NCBI RefSeq assembly: GCF_036322585.1
Contig: NZ_AP024600.1
Coordinates: 2,480,001-2,544,000, forward strand
Length of the DNA stretch: 64,000 nucleotides
Direction: 5' to 3'
From: Luteolibacter sp. LG18
GTDB taxonomy: Bacteria; Verrucomicrobiota; Verrucomicrobiia; Verrucomicrobiales; Akkermansiaceae
Position 1 is the stretch's first letter, and each line of letters starts with the position of its first letter. The notes beneath the pieces are model-generated. The model had not been told where the DNA came from. It was given only the letters and a program-made list of their open reading frames with translations, and ran no database searches. The position numbers and the translations under genes were made by a program. Positions 25,933-35,108 of this stretch are shown here, piece by piece.

Positions 25933-26070
25933 GTAGCACAAGCATTCCTGCTTGTGATCGAGGGCGGCGCGATCTCTCAGAAAAAGCCTCGAATGAACGG
26001 TTGGGGTCGCTTGCAAATCTCCCCGTGGGATGGCGCGTCCCCCACTCGCAAGCAGGAATGCTTACGCTAC
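25933..26070. repeat. GTAG-bounded paired-hairpin element E
   Basis: The left end is GTAG, then CACAAGC-ATTCCT-GCTTGTG. The right end, read inverted, is GTAG, then CGTAAGC-ATTCCT-GCTTGCG. It shares the TTCC loop and flanking GTAGCACAA/GTAGCGTAA with element F (52642) but has different inner stem bases. The right-hand CTAC contains the stop codon of the NlpC/P60 gene (TAG, 26067-26069). Confidence 0.88.
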
Positions 26071-26654
26071 CTCTTCCACACCGGCGGCCCATACCCTAAC
26101 AGCTTCTTTGGCGATTCCGCATTCGGCACCTTGAAGTCCACGATGTCGAAACCGTCCTTCTTCACCCCGCGGTAGGAGCGCCCGTCGCTGGAACCGATCA
26201 TGACGCGGCGGCCGTCCTTGGCTTCCCTGCCCAGATAGATCTGCACGTGGGTGACGCGCGCGGCGCCATCCGGATCGAGCGTGCCCCAGAACAACAGATC
26301 ACCCGGCAGCAGCGCTGCGAATGCGATGGCATCACCCTCGCTCACCGTGCTGGAAAGCGGCGTCAGCGTGCTCTCCTTCCTCACCCAGTCATACTGGGCC
26401 TGGGCGGAGCGCGGCGGATCGATGCCGATCTTTTCCAGTAGATAAAACACCGCCCCCGAGCAGTCCATGCCGCCATCCTCTGGCGACGATCCGGAGTAGC
26501 GGTAGGGAATCCCCGGATGCGCCTCCAGCTCCTTCAGGGAACGCTCGATCAACTCACGGCGCTGGGGACGCAGGCGCTCGACTCCTTCCAACACCGGCTG
26601 GGCTGCACCGGTGACGGCGGACACGACAAGGATGATGGGTAGTCTCCATGTCAT
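26067..26654 (-). CDS. NlpC/P60 (C40) peptidoglycan hydrolase
   Basis: The 195-residue exported protein is a predicted endopeptidase that cuts peptidoglycan stem peptides. A short signal peptide (MTWRLPIILVVSAVTGAAQ) precedes the domain. The catalytic Cys is in GGMDCSGAVFYLL and the His in VTHVQIYLG, with PGDLLFWG between them as in the C40 family. I prefer the ATG at 26654; an in-frame GTG lies 15 bases upstream. The stop codon is formed by the GTAG end of element E, so insertion of that element probably set the present C-terminus. Confidence 0.9.
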   Translation of the reverse strand: MTWRLPIILVVSAVTGAAQPVLEGVERLRPQRRELIERSLKELEAHPGIPYRYSGSSPEDGGMDCSGAVFYLLEKIGIDPPRSAQAQYDWVRKESTLTPLSSTVSEGDAIAFAALLPGDLLFWGTLDPDGAARVTHVQIYLGREAKDGRRVMIGSSDGRSYRGVKKDGFDIVDFKVPNAESPKKLLGYGPPVWKR

Positions 26655-26739
26655 CCCACATCCTAACACCGGACCGGCTGCTTTTCCACATTCCAGCCAA
26701 AATTGGACCGCGGACTTCAGTCCGCTCTTTCTTCTCCAC

Positions 26740-28041
26740 TCACCACGAAACTTCCGCCGTGTACACCAGCCGCGGATCGCCCCGCGACTCCAGCGTCTTC
26801 ACCACCGTCGCGAGATTGCGATTTGCCACGCCGTTGAAAACCTCCTTGCCATTGAGGATCACCTTCACCGGTCGATCGAGATCCACCAGCGTGTCATCGA
26901 GGAACACCTTCCCCTTCAATCCGGCATCGGCTTGCAGCGTGATCGTGTTGTCCTTGATCGCCGCATCAAGCTTCGCGGGCAGGGTGGACGGTACTTCATC
27001 CAGAGCCAGCCAATTGTTCCGCAGGTCGAGCGTGTTGTGCAGCTTCTGCACGGTCCACGTGATTGTCTTTGGCCGCGGATCACGCGTGTATTTCACCATC
27101 CACTCCGGGCCGGGCTTGTAGTCGATGCCGTGGCCGCGGTTCGCCTGGGTGTCGAGGTGATGCACATAATGGCCGGCATCGTCCTTTTGCAAGGCATCGA
27201 GCCGTTCGAAGTAACGCCGGGCCAAGCCGATGCGGTCGAACATCGTGTCATTCTCCCCGATTCCGCAGCGGAATGGCAGGTTGCGGAGGTTCTCCGGCGG
27301 CGCGTTCTCCATCGGCTCCGCGGCGGCCATCGCACAGGCGGCGGCGAAACGGTCCGGTCGGTTCGCTGGCAAACGGAACGCGGTGTAGCCGCCCTCGGAA
27401 ATCCCGGTGACATACACCCGGTCCGGATCCACATCCCGGAACAGGATCGCGCGGCGGATCACTTGGTCGTAGAACGTCTGGCAGTAGTCGTAGTACCAGC
27501 GGCCGTCGTTGTCATCCGCCATCCGCGGGATGAAGTACATCGCGTCGCCCGGATAGCTCCGCTCGAAGAGCGCCATTTGCGCCTGCCATTCCTGCGTGTT
27601 CACCGGCCAGGCGTGGGGGTCCGTGAGCTTCTGCTGCGTGCCCCCGCCACCGTGGAGCGCGAGGATCAAGGGCCAACCCTTCTCCGGTTTCCGACCCTTC
27701 GCCACCAGGAAGTAGGGCATCGTCTTGCCATCGACGGTCAGCTCGGACGGCTTGAACTTCGGCCGCTGGTCCTCGGGCATCATCTTGAGCTCCTCCAGCG
27801 TCGCGGGTTGGGGTGCGATCTTCCGGTCCTCACCCCGGGCCTTCGCTCCCTTCTCATACGCTTTCCACACCAGGTCGACCGCGGCCTCCGCCTCCTTGGC
27901 CGAGCCATAGGTGGTTTTCGCCCACTCCGGGGAAGGCGCTCCGGGAGTCTCCGCGGCAAAGCGGGTTTCCACACCGGCGGGGAGCGTCATCTCCCCATGG
28001 GCAAGACCGGCCAACAACACACAACCGACAAATCGAAACAT
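26740..28041 (-). CDS. secreted alpha/beta-hydrolase (esterase-like)
   Basis: The 433-residue protein has a signal peptide (MFRFVGCVLLAGLAHG). The alpha/beta-hydrolase core includes WPLILALHGGGG (oxyanion hole) and YVTGISEGGYTAF, the nucleophile elbow GxSxGG. A His in RGHGIDY may complete the triad. It resembles the poly(3-hydroxybutyrate) depolymerase or feruloyl-esterase-like group found near polysaccharide-use genes; the substrate is unknown. The C-terminal 80 residues are beta-rich. A small stem GCGGACT/AGTCCGC (26710-26725) follows the stop. Confidence 0.8.
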   Translation of the reverse strand: MFRFVGCVLLAGLAHGEMTLPAGVETRFAAETPGAPSPEWAKTTYGSAKEAEAAVDLVWKAYEKGAKARGEDRKIAPQPATLEELKMMPEDQRPKFKPSELTVDGKTMPYFLVAKGRKPEKGWPLILALHGGGGTQQKLTDPHAWPVNTQEWQAQMALFERSYPGDAMYFIPRMADDNDGRWYYDYCQTFYDQVIRRAILFRDVDPDRVYVTGISEGGYTAFRLPANRPDRFAAACAMAAAEPMENAPPENLRNLPFRCGIGENDTMFDRIGLARRYFERLDALQKDDAGHYVHHLDTQANRGHGIDYKPGPEWMVKYTRDPRPKTITWTVQKLHNTLDLRNNWLALDEVPSTLPAKLDAAIKDNTITLQADAGLKGKVFLDDTLVDLDRPVKVILNGKEVFNGVANRNLATVVKTLESRGDPRLVYTAEVSW

Positions 28042-28081
28042 GAGGCAGGCTTGGCAGCTCCCATCGTCATGGCAAGACACG

Positions 28082-28118
28082 AAAAAAGCGGCGGGCACCA
28101 CTGGTGCACCCGCCGCTT
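28082..28118 (-). terminator. rho-independent terminator of the suf operon
   Basis: On the minus strand AAGCGGCGGG pairs with CCCGCCGCTT around a TGCACCAGTGGTG-type loop and is followed by TTTTTT (28082-28087 on the plus strand are A). It lies 23 bases past the sufD stop. Confidence 0.92.
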
Positions 28119-28140
28119 GGAATGGTTTCCGGGAAAAGGA

Positions 28141-29451
28141 TCAGGCGCCGCCGCCGGCGATGTGGGCGAACTTGTCGTCCACGAAGCGCAGCACCAGTTC
28201 CTCCACCTTCTCGTCACCGAGGCGCTCGATCACCTCCACGGAGAAACCGCGGGCGATGAGCTGGCGGGCACGGGTCGGGCAGATGCCGCGGGCGCGGAGG
28301 TAGAAGATCTCCTCGTCGCTGATCTGGCAGGAGGTGCTGCCGTGGGAGCACTTCACGTCGTCGGCGTTGATCTCCAGGCCGGGCATGGAGTTCGCCTCCG
28401 CGTCATCGCTCATGAAGAGGTTGCGGCAGGTCTGGTAGGCGTCGGTGCGGTGCGCGCCCTCGTCCACGAAGATCAGGCCGGAGAAAATGGTACGGGCCTT
28501 GTCGTAGAGCGAGTTCTTGTAGAGCAGGTCGCTGAAGGCTCCCGGCGAAACGTGGTGCTGGAACGTGCGCTGGTCGTACTCCTGGTCGCGGGCCGGGATG
28601 CTCACGGACAGCATGTCCGAGCGGGAGCCCTCGCCCTCGAGGCGGCTGAGCGATTCGTTGCGCGCCCAGGTCGCACCGGTGTTGAGGATGAAGCCGGTGG
28701 CGGAGGCATCCTTGGCCACGCCGGTTTCGTTCACCTGGATGACCTTGGTGTGCTCGTTGAAGGCCTGGATGGCGACGTAGTCGAGCTTCGAGCCCGGGCC
28801 GGCGATCAGGTCGTTCACCGCGATCGCGAGACCGGTGGACGTTTCATCGGCGGACTGGAAATAGTCCACCACGCGCACCTTGGCGTTCGCTCCGGTCACG
28901 ATGAGCGTGTGCGGGAAGATCGCGGTGTTGTCCCCGGCGATCCAGTGGAAGACCTCGATCGTGCCCTCGACCTCGACGTTGGCCGGGACGTGGACGAACA
29001 GGCCGTTGCGCAGGTTCGCCTCGTGCAGGGCGGTCCACTTCGCGGAGCCCAGGCGGGTCTCCTGCTTCATGAAATGCTTCTCCACCAGCTCGGAGTGGGA
29101 GATCAGGGCCTCGGCCAGCGGCAGGCAGATCACCCCTGCGGGGAGATCGGACTCGGAGTGGAGCAGTTCGTCGTTGCCGAACACGAACTTCGCCACCGGA
29201 GCTTCAAGGCCCGTGGAACGGGAAGCCAGCAGGGTGGCATCGGCACCGCCGTTGGCGGGACGGAAGTCGGCGAAATCGAGTTCCTTCACCGACGAGAAAC
29301 GCCAGGTCTCGTCGCCGCGCTTCGGCTGCGGGATCTGGAGGAAGCGCTGCCGCGCGGCACGCTGGCGCTCGGCGAACCAAGCGGGGAACGTGGCCGGAGT
29401 GACCGGAGCGGAGTCGAGGAGAGAGGCGGGTTGTTCGAGCACGGCGGGCAT
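28141..29451 (-). CDS. sufD: Fe-S cluster assembly protein SufD
   Basis: The 436-residue protein is the SufD subunit of the cytoplasmic SufBC2D scaffold that builds Fe-S clusters. The C-terminal SufBD core is clear: FQHHVSPGAFSDLLYKN, AHRTDAYQTCRNL, GLEINADDVKCSHGST and FYLRARGICPTRARQLI. The N-terminal PKRGDETWRFSSV motif is also typical of SufD. It is the last gene of the fur-sufC-dps-sufB-sufD operon, 49 bases after sufB, and is followed by a strong terminator. Confidence 0.95.
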   Translation of the reverse strand: MPAVLEQPASLLDSAPVTPATFPAWFAERQRAARQRFLQIPQPKRGDETWRFSSVKELDFADFRPANGGADATLLASRSTGLEAPVAKFVFGNDELLHSESDLPAGVICLPLAEALISHSELVEKHFMKQETRLGSAKWTALHEANLRNGLFVHVPANVEVEGTIEVFHWIAGDNTAIFPHTLIVTGANAKVRVVDYFQSADETSTGLAIAVNDLIAGPGSKLDYVAIQAFNEHTKVIQVNETGVAKDASATGFILNTGATWARNESLSRLEGEGSRSDMLSVSIPARDQEYDQRTFQHHVSPGAFSDLLYKNSLYDKARTIFSGLIFVDEGAHRTDAYQTCRNLFMSDDAEANSMPGLEINADDVKCSHGSTSCQISDEEIFYLRARGICPTRARQLIARGFSVEVIERLGDEKVEELVLRFVDDKFAHIAGGGA

Positions 29452-29500
29452 CGTAGACGGGAGAATGATACGTGGTGGGGAGGAGGTGCCGGATGGCGGA

Positions 29501-30937
29501 TCAGCCGACGGAGCCTTCCATTTCGAGGTCGATGAGGCGCTTGAGTTCCACCGAGTATTCCATCGGGAACTCGCGGACGAGGTCGTTGATGAAGCCGTTC
29601 ACGGCGAGGGACATCGCGGCCCCCTCGCTGATCCCGCGCTGCTGCATGTAGAAGAGCATTTCCTCGGACACCTGCGAGACGCTGGCCTCGTGCTGGGTCG
29701 CGTGCTGGTTGCCGCGCACCGTGATCGCCGGGTAGGTGTCGGTGCGGCTGCGGGTGTTGATCAGCAGCGCGTCGCACTCGGTGTTGTTCTTGCAGCCCTT
29801 GAGGTGCTTCGGGATGTGGACCTGACCGCGGTAGGTCGAGCGGCCCTCGCCCACGGAGATGGATTTGGAAACGACGTTCGAGGTCGTCTCGTCGGCGGCA
29901 TGGATCATCTTCGCGCCGGTGTCCTGGTGCTGGCCGGTGTTGGCCAGCGCGATCGAGATCACCTCGCCGCGGGCGCGGCGGCCCTTCATGATCACGCCGG
30001 GATACTTCATCGTCAGGCGGCTGCCGATGTTGCAGTCGATCCAGCGGACTTCGGCGTCCTCCATGGCGAGGCCGCGCTTGGTGACCAGGTTGAAGACGTT
30101 CGAGGACCAGTTCTGCACGGTCACGTACTGGATCTTCGCGCCCTTCAGCGCCACCAGCTCCACCACCGCGGAGTGCAGCGTGGAGGTCTCGAATTTCGGC
30201 GCGGTGCAGCCTTCCATGTACATCACCTCGGCACCTTCGTCGGCGATGATGAGGGTGCGCTCGAACTGGCCGAAGTTCTCGGAGTTGATGCGGAAGTAGG
30301 CTTGCAGCGGCTGCTTCAGCTTCACGCCCTTCGGGATGTAGATGAAGGAGCCACCGGAGAACACGGCGCTGTTCAGCGCGGAAAACTTGTTGTCGGCGGT
30401 CGGGATCACCTTGCCGAACCACGGGCGGAAAATTTCCTCGTGGTGCTTCAGGCCTTCCGTCGAGTTCACGAAGATGACGCCCTGCTTGGTGAGCTCCTCC
30501 TTCATGTTCGAGTAGGCCGCCTCGGAGTCATACTGGGCTTCCACGCCGGCGAGGAACGCGCGTTCCTGCTCGGGGATGCCGAGGCGCTCGAAGGTGCGCA
30601 GCACGTCTTCCGGCACATCCTCCCACGAGCGCTTCGGCTTCTCGCCGTCGGACAGGTAGTAGCGGATGATGTCGAAATCGATGTTGTTCAGGTCCTTGGT
30701 CGCCCAGTTCGTGGGCATCGGCTTGTCGCGGAAGACCTGAAGCGCCTTGTGGCGGAAGTCACGGACCCACTGCGGGTCGTTCTTCACGTCACAGATGTAG
30801 TCGATCGTCTTCTCGGTCAGGCCGCGGCCGGCGTCGAACTTGTGGCGCTCGGGGAAGCTGAAATCGCCCTTGGTGCGGTCGATGTCGATCGCTTCGCGGG
30901 TTTCGGCGTCGAGGGTGCTGGAGGCTTCGTAGGACAT
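29501..30937 (-). CDS. sufB: Fe-S cluster assembly protein SufB
   Basis: The 478-residue SufB is the scaffold subunit on which the nascent cluster is built. Hallmarks are [22 protein letters not shown] at the C-terminus (abridged), [31 protein letters not shown] and [11 protein letters not shown], with conserved Cys and His residues. The leader on the minus strand is C/T-rich (TTTCCCACTTTCCCGATTTCC) directly before ATG. It lies 21 bases after dps. Confidence 0.97.
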   Translation of the reverse strand: MSYEASSTLDAETREAIDIDRTKGDFSFPERHKFDAGRGLTEKTIDYICDVKNDPQWVRDFRHKALQVFRDKPMPTNWATKDLNNIDFDIIRYYLSDGEKPKRSWEDVPEDVLRTFERLGIPEQERAFLAGVEAQYDSEAAYSNMKEELTKQGVIFVNSTEGLKHHEEIFRPWFGKVIPTADNKFSALNSAVFSGGSFIYIPKGVKLKQPLQAYFRINSENFGQFERTLIIADEGAEVMYMEGCTAPKFETSTLHSAVVELVALKGAKIQYVTVQNWSSNVFNLVTKRGLAMEDAEVRWIDCNIGSRLTMKYPGVIMKGRRARGEVISIALANTGQHQDTGAKMIHAADETTSNVVSKSISVGEGRSTYRGQVHIPKHLKGCKNNTECDALLINTRSRTDTYPAITVRGNQHATQHEASVSQVSEEMLFYMQQRGISEGAAMSLAVNGFINDLVREFPMEYSVELKRLIDLEMEGSVG

Positions 30938-30958
30938 GGAAATCGGGAAAGTGGGAAA

Positions 30959-31489
30959 TCAGAGCAGGGGCGTGTCGTCGCCCTCTTCGGGATCCTCGTC
31001 GGTGAATTCCGGTTCGAGGTGGGATTCGAGGAACCAGAGGTTCTTGTCGATGGCGTGCGTGGTGGAAATCAGCAGGTCGGCGGTGACCTCGTCGTCCACC
31101 ACCTGCGCGTGGTTGATGCCGATGCCGAGCACGGCGGAGACCGCGGCGTAGCGTTCGGCCAGCAGTTCGAGCAGGTCGAAGCTGCCGGTGGCCTCCGGTG
31201 GCAGGGGCGGCAGCGAGGTCACGCTGCCGATGCCAGGCAGGGTGCCAAGCGCGCGGCCGCCGAGGGCGACGGCGCGCTCCGCGAGTTCGTCGGTGGCTTC
31301 GTCGAGCTGGTCGACGAACCCATCGAGCATCTCGTGGATGGCGATCATGTTCGAACCCCGCACGTTCCAATGCGCCTGCTTCACCTGCAGCCGCAGGTCG
31401 ATCAACACGGCAATGGTGTCGTTCAGAAGCTGCACGACTTTGGTGCGGCTCTGGGCATCGAGCGGGTGGCGGCTGGGGCGGAGGTTCAT
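30959..31489 (-). CDS. dps: Dps-family ferritin-like protein
   Basis: The 176-residue protein is a Dps-type miniferritin that oxidises and stores iron and protects DNA. The inter-subunit ferroxidase ligands are present: QAHWNVRG, IAIHEMLDGFVDQLDE and the TDELAERA helix. The acidic tail (DEDPEEGDDTPLL) is longer than usual. Its position inside the suf operon, between sufC and sufB, is unusual and suggests iron supply or oxidative protection coupled to cluster assembly. No DNA-binding Lys-rich N-terminus is visible. Confidence 0.93.
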   Translation of the reverse strand: MNLRPSRHPLDAQSRTKVVQLLNDTIAVLIDLRLQVKQAHWNVRGSNMIAIHEMLDGFVDQLDEATDELAERAVALGGRALGTLPGIGSVTSLPPLPPEATGSFDLLELLAERYAAVSAVLGIGINHAQVVDDEVTADLLISTTHAIDKNLWFLESHLEPEFTDEDPEEGDDTPLL

Positions 31490-31519
31490 GGGGGACGTCG
31501 GGGTTGGAGTGGCTCTGGA

Positions 31520-32278
31520 TCAGGCCGTTGCGAATTCCTCGTCCTTGAGGAACTCGTAACCGGACTTCTCCAGCTCAAGAGCAAGTTCCGGGCCGCCGGA
31601 GCGGACGATCTTGCCCGCGGCCATCACGTGGACGTAGTCCGGGCAGATGTAGTCCAGCAGGCGCTGGTAGTGGGTGATCATCAGGATGCCGCGCTCGGGC
31701 GAGCGGGTGGCATTCACGCCGCGGGCCACGATCTTGAGCGCGTCGATGTCCAAGCCGGAGTCGGTTTCGTCGAGGATGGCGTACTTCGGCTCCAGCATCA
31801 GGAGTTGGAGGATCTCGTTGCGCTTCTTCTCACCGCCGGAGAAGCCCTCGTTCACCGAGCGACCGGTGAACTTCCGGTCCATCTCGAGGAGGTCCATCTT
31901 CGAGTAGAGGTTCTTGTAATAGGCCACCGCGTCGATTTCCTCGCCCTGCGGCAGGCGGGCCTGGAGGGCGGCGCGGATGAAGTTGGCGTTCGAGACACCC
32001 GGAACTTCGGAAGGATACTGGAAGGCGAGGAAGATGCCGGCGCGGGAGCGCTCGTCGATGCTCATCTCGAAGATGTCCTCGCCATCGAGCGTCACGCTGC
32101 CGCCGGTGACGACGTAGCCCTCGTGGCCGGCGATGACCTTGGAAAGGGTGGATTTCCCGGAACCGTTCGGTCCCATGATGGCGTGGACTTCCCCGGCGGG
32201 GATTTCAAGGGTCACGCCCTTGAGGATTTCGGTGCCGTCTTCGAGCGTGGCGTGGAGGTCTTTGATGACGAGGGACAT
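31520..32278 (-). CDS. sufC: Fe-S assembly ATPase SufC
   Basis: The 252-residue ABC-type ATPase drives the SufBC2D complex. Walker A is GPNGSGKST, the signature segment is [15 protein letters not shown], and Walker B is [12 protein letters not shown], all standard for SufC. The frame is open far upstream, but the ATG at 32278 gives the family start ([10 protein letters not shown]). It lies 17 bases after the Fur-type regulator gene and 30 bases before dps. Confidence 0.96.
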   Translation of the reverse strand: MSLVIKDLHATLEDGTEILKGVTLEIPAGEVHAIMGPNGSGKSTLSKVIAGHEGYVVTGGSVTLDGEDIFEMSIDERSRAGIFLAFQYPSEVPGVSNANFIRAALQARLPQGEEIDAVAYYKNLYSKMDLLEMDRKFTGRSVNEGFSGGEKKRNEILQLLMLEPKYAILDETDSGLDIDALKIVARGVNATRSPERGILMITHYQRLLDYICPDYVHVMAAGKIVRSGGPELALELEKSGYEFLKDEEFATA

Positions 32279-32295
32279 GGCGTGGGAGTCGGGAA

Positions 32296-32733
32296 TCAGT
32301 GGGAAGAGGGGGAGGGGAGCTCGCCGCGGAGCGTGATCTCGACGTCGCTGATCACGGCGCCGGGCGGCAGGTCGAGGAGGTCGGCGAGATTGACGCCGGG
32401 TTTGAAAGTCACGTCGTGGATCGCGCCGGTGGCCTTGTCGTGGAAATGGCCGTGCTCCTCCAGGTTCGGACAGAACCGGGACGGATTGCGGTCGAAGTTC
32501 ACCTGGCGCACGATCCCGTGCTGCACGAGGGCTTCCAGGCAGTTGTAAACCGTTGCCAATGAGATGTTTGGCAGGGTGTCCTTGACCCGCAGGAAGACGT
32601 CGTTCGCGGTCGGGTGGTCGCGGGTTCCCATCAGCACGCGATACACCTCCCGCCGCTGGCGGGTCATGCGCAGGCCCTCGATTTCCTCGGGGATCGGCGT
32701 TTCGGCGTTGCTGTCTGACAGATCGTGGACCAT
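32296..32733 (-). CDS. Fur-family metal-dependent repressor
   Basis: The 145-residue protein has a winged helix ([31 protein letters not shown]). A metal-binding dimerisation part follows with [14 protein letters not shown] (His94, 96, 98, Asp99, His106). There is no CxxC pair, so a structural zinc site of the usual kind is absent. It is the first gene of the suf operon and probably controls it in response to iron or peroxide. Iron (Fur) and peroxide (PerR) sensing cannot be separated by eye. A 7-1-7-like dyad lies upstream at 32770. I start it at the ATG at 32733; an earlier in-frame start exists at 32772. Confidence 0.9.
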   Translation of the reverse strand: MVHDLSDSNAETPIPEEIEGLRMTRQRREVYRVLMGTRDHPTANDVFLRVKDTLPNISLATVYNCLEALVQHGIVRQVNFDRNPSRFCPNLEEHGHFHDKATGAIHDVTFKPGVNLADLLDLPPGAVISDVEITLRGELPSPSSH

Positions 32734-32769
32734 TCCGGCGCGGCAAACTACGGCCCCGGAATTCGATAG

Positions 32770-32784
32770 CAAGAATTATTCTAA
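32770..32784. promoter_or_regulatory. candidate Fur-family box
   Basis: CAAGAAT-T-ATTCTAA is a 7-1-7 dyad with a perfect AGAATTATTCT core, the layout of Fur/PerR sites. It lies 37 bases upstream of the Fur-type start codon, in an unusually AT-rich patch. Autoregulation of the suf operon is inferred. Confidence 0.55.
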
Positions 32785-32834
32785 AAAGGCGCTAACAGCT
32801 TTTTTCTCCCCGGATTTTGATTTTCGGGTGCCAG

Positions 32835-33185
32835 TTACTGGTGGCCGCCGAACAGGGCCATTGTGATGGTGAACAAGTAGAAGAGCGCGAAGTGGCTCAT
32901 GTTGAACCAGTAACGTAGCGGTGTGGCGTGGCGCGTGTAGGTCCCGTGGTTGGTGTCGATGGTGCGTCGCAGCCAGACGTGCCAAAAGCCGAACCCCGCC
33001 CCCGCCCCGAGCCAAGCGGGGGCAGCCACGCCCCATTCATGCGACGACAGCCCCCGCCACAGAAAGGCTGCCACCGGAGGGAGCTCCAATGCCACCAGCC
33101 ACGGCCAATGCCGCTGGAGCAATTGGCCGAAGCTCGATTGGGTGTCCGGACGTTCGTCCGGCAGGCTGTAGCGGCCGCGTCTCAA
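32835..33185 (-). CDS. small membrane protein, unknown
   Basis: The 116-residue protein has three hydrophobic segments: WPWLVALELPPVAAFLW, PAWLGAGAGFGFWHVWL and MSHFALFYLFTITMALFG. A basic, Ser-containing N-terminus precedes them. I recognise no family. The start is TTG overlapping the stop of the upstream gene (TTGA), so it should be translated by coupling with the 635-residue exported protein at 33182. A joint envelope role is likely but unproven. The gap to the Fur-type gene (32734-32834) holds the Fur-like box. Confidence 0.7.
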   Translation of the reverse strand: MRRGRYSLPDERPDTQSSFGQLLQRHWPWLVALELPPVAAFLWRGLSSHEWGVAAPAWLGAGAGFGFWHVWLRRTIDTNHGTYTRHATPLRYWFNMSHFALFYLFTITMALFGGHQ

Positions 33186-35089
33186 CGCGAGCTCGAGGTG
33201 CTGTCCTCCGGCAGGATGTCGTTGAGCACGCGCTTGATACCGTCCTCGGCGAACTTGCTGTTCGGGAAGATCTTCTTCGCCTTCAGGTACCAGGCCAGCG
33301 CGGAGCCGGGCTGCTTCTGGTCGGCGCGGTCCTCGAACTGGTGGGCGCGGTCGAGGGCCTTGGTGAAGTCCGCCACCTTCGGGGCCAGCAGCTCCAGCTC
33401 GCGGCCCAGCTTCGGATCGTCCGGGAACGATTCGCGCAGCTCCGCCAGTTGCTCGTAGGCGGCATAGGGCTGGTTCATCTTGGTGAACTCGGCGGCTTTG
33501 CCGAGCGAGGCCTCGATCTTGGTGAGGTTGCCGATGATCTGCTTGAAGGCGTCTTCGCGCGTGGCGTCGCCCTGGATCGCCGGGGCGAACTCATACTGGC
33601 GGCGGAAGATCTCGCGGAAGTTTTTCTCCGTGATCAGGCGGTCGAAGTCGTTGCGGGCGGCCACCAGCGGCCCGGCGCTGCCGATCATCTGGCGGAACTC
33701 GGAGAGCTTCGGGTTGGTCGGCCAGATCTCCGTGGCCGCCTTGATCTTCTCGGCGGCCTTGTCGTTGTTCTTGGCGAGGAGCTGGGCCTTGGCCTCTTCG
33801 ATCGCGAGGTCGGAGGCCAGCGTGTAGCCGGCGATGGCGCTGTCGACTTTGGAGGACGGGAAATCCTTCACGGTGCCCTTCAGCTTGTCGGCCAGCGTCT
33901 TGGCGCGGACGTAGTCACGGGCCTGGAGCGAACCGTAGAGTTCGTGCAGGTCGCGGACGTAGGCCGCCACCCGCAACTTCTTCTCCATCGAAAGCGTCGC
34001 CACCGGGCCGAGATACTCGCCGATCGCGTAGGCCTCCATCAGCCGCTGCGAGGCGGAGTGGAGCTCGTCGCGGGACAGCATCAGGTTGAAAGCTTCGATG
34101 TACTTGTCCACCTCGCGGATCGCGTCGCTGGAAAGCGAGTCCAGCGAGGAAACGGTCGGGTTCATGCCCACCGACTGGGTGAAGAGCTTGCTGACGTCCG
34201 ACCCCTTGTCGATGCGCAGGGCGGAATCGCCGTCTTTCCAGATCTGGTTGTAGAACCGGGAGGCCATCAGCACATGCTCGTAACGGCGCTGGGCGAACCA
34301 CTGCACCATGTTCACCTGATACTGGGTCTTGGCCTGGAGCGTCTGGGCCTCGGTCTGGAGAATGTTCTTCTTCTTGAGCGCCTCGATCTCGACGATGCGG
34401 CGCAGCGCGTCCTTGTATTCCAGTGACTTGGTGCCGGTTCCCTCGCGCTCGGTCTGGGTGGTGGTGGCCTGTCCCGGGCGTCCGCCACGGCCGCCCTGGC
34501 CGGTGGTGGTTTGCTCCAGCATCTTCTCCCGGTTGTGGGAGACTTCCCAATCGTGCTTGGCGGTGAGGTCCTTCTTCTCCTGCTCGATCGAATCGTTGAG
34601 CTTCTTCAGGCCGTTGACGTCCTGCTTCGCCAGCATCGCGACGTAGATGGCTTCGGCCAGCGAGCTGCAGATGTTCGCGTCACCCGGGTAGGAACCGGCG
34701 CTCGGGAGCTTCTTGAATGCCTCGTAAAGCTGCGGACCGCCCTGGCGCAGGGGCGAGATGGTGCCCAGGATGTCCTTGATGGTGGCGCGGTATTCGTTCG
34801 CCTCGTCGGAGTTCTCCGGCGGCTGGCTCAGGTACTTTTCAAAGCGCGCCTTGAGGATGCGGTTGTCGCCCAGCGGGATCGTGATGCCGCCGATGGTGAT
34901 GGTCTCCGCGGAGGGGTCGAGCATCGGCAGCTCGTTGCCGAACGGGGATTTCTTTTCCTCCGGTGGCGGGCGGGTGACGGTCGTGTCCTGGCTCGGCGGC
35001 GGAGTGGGAGGCGCGGGCGGCGGGGTGAAAACACCACCTTGGCCGGCGGCAATGCCCGAGAGCAGCAGGAGCGTGTAAAAGGGTTTCAT
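33182..35089 (-). CDS. exported alpha-helical protein, unknown
   Basis: The 635-residue protein has a signal peptide (MKPFYTLLLLSGIAAGQG), then a Pro/Thr-rich linker (TPPPAPPTPPPSQD) and an almost all-helical body. A Gly/Arg-rich patch (GQGGRGGRPGQA) lies near residue 195. The C-terminal third (about 490-620) looks TPR-like (LAWYLKAKKIFPNSKFAEDGIK). No enzyme motif is visible. It lies 19 bases after the 134-residue gene and overlaps the next gene by four bases. It is a plausible periplasmic scaffold of the membrane proteins around it. Confidence 0.75.
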   Translation of the reverse strand: MKPFYTLLLLSGIAAGQGGVFTPPPAPPTPPPSQDTTVTRPPPEEKKSPFGNELPMLDPSAETITIGGITIPLGDNRILKARFEKYLSQPPENSDEANEYRATIKDILGTISPLRQGGPQLYEAFKKLPSAGSYPGDANICSSLAEAIYVAMLAKQDVNGLKKLNDSIEQEKKDLTAKHDWEVSHNREKMLEQTTTGQGGRGGRPGQATTTQTEREGTGTKSLEYKDALRRIVEIEALKKKNILQTEAQTLQAKTQYQVNMVQWFAQRRYEHVLMASRFYNQIWKDGDSALRIDKGSDVSKLFTQSVGMNPTVSSLDSLSSDAIREVDKYIEAFNLMLSRDELHSASQRLMEAYAIGEYLGPVATLSMEKKLRVAAYVRDLHELYGSLQARDYVRAKTLADKLKGTVKDFPSSKVDSAIAGYTLASDLAIEEAKAQLLAKNNDKAAEKIKAATEIWPTNPKLSEFRQMIGSAGPLVAARNDFDRLITEKNFREIFRRQYEFAPAIQGDATREDAFKQIIGNLTKIEASLGKAAEFTKMNQPYAAYEQLAELRESFPDDPKLGRELELLAPKVADFTKALDRAHQFEDRADQKQPGSALAWYLKAKKIFPNSKFAEDGIKRVLNDILPEDSTSSSR

Positions 35090-35108
35090 GGCGTGCGCGG
35101 GAGGAGGT

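Noticed and set aside
26710..26725. GCGGACT/AGTCCGC stem as half of a GTAG element
   Set aside because: It has no GTAG or CTAC foot and no partner hairpin; it may be a weak transcript end.
26611..29535. 974-codon plus-strand frame across the hydrolase and sufD
   Set aside because: It crosses a strong minus-strand terminator and is antisense to two recognised genes.
28880..32548. Very long plus-strand open frame (1,222 codons) opposite the suf operon
   Set aside because: It is antisense to well-supported sufB, sufC and dps genes, and its translation is His/Arg/Val/Gly-rich with no recognisable fold. It is a GC-rich shadow frame.
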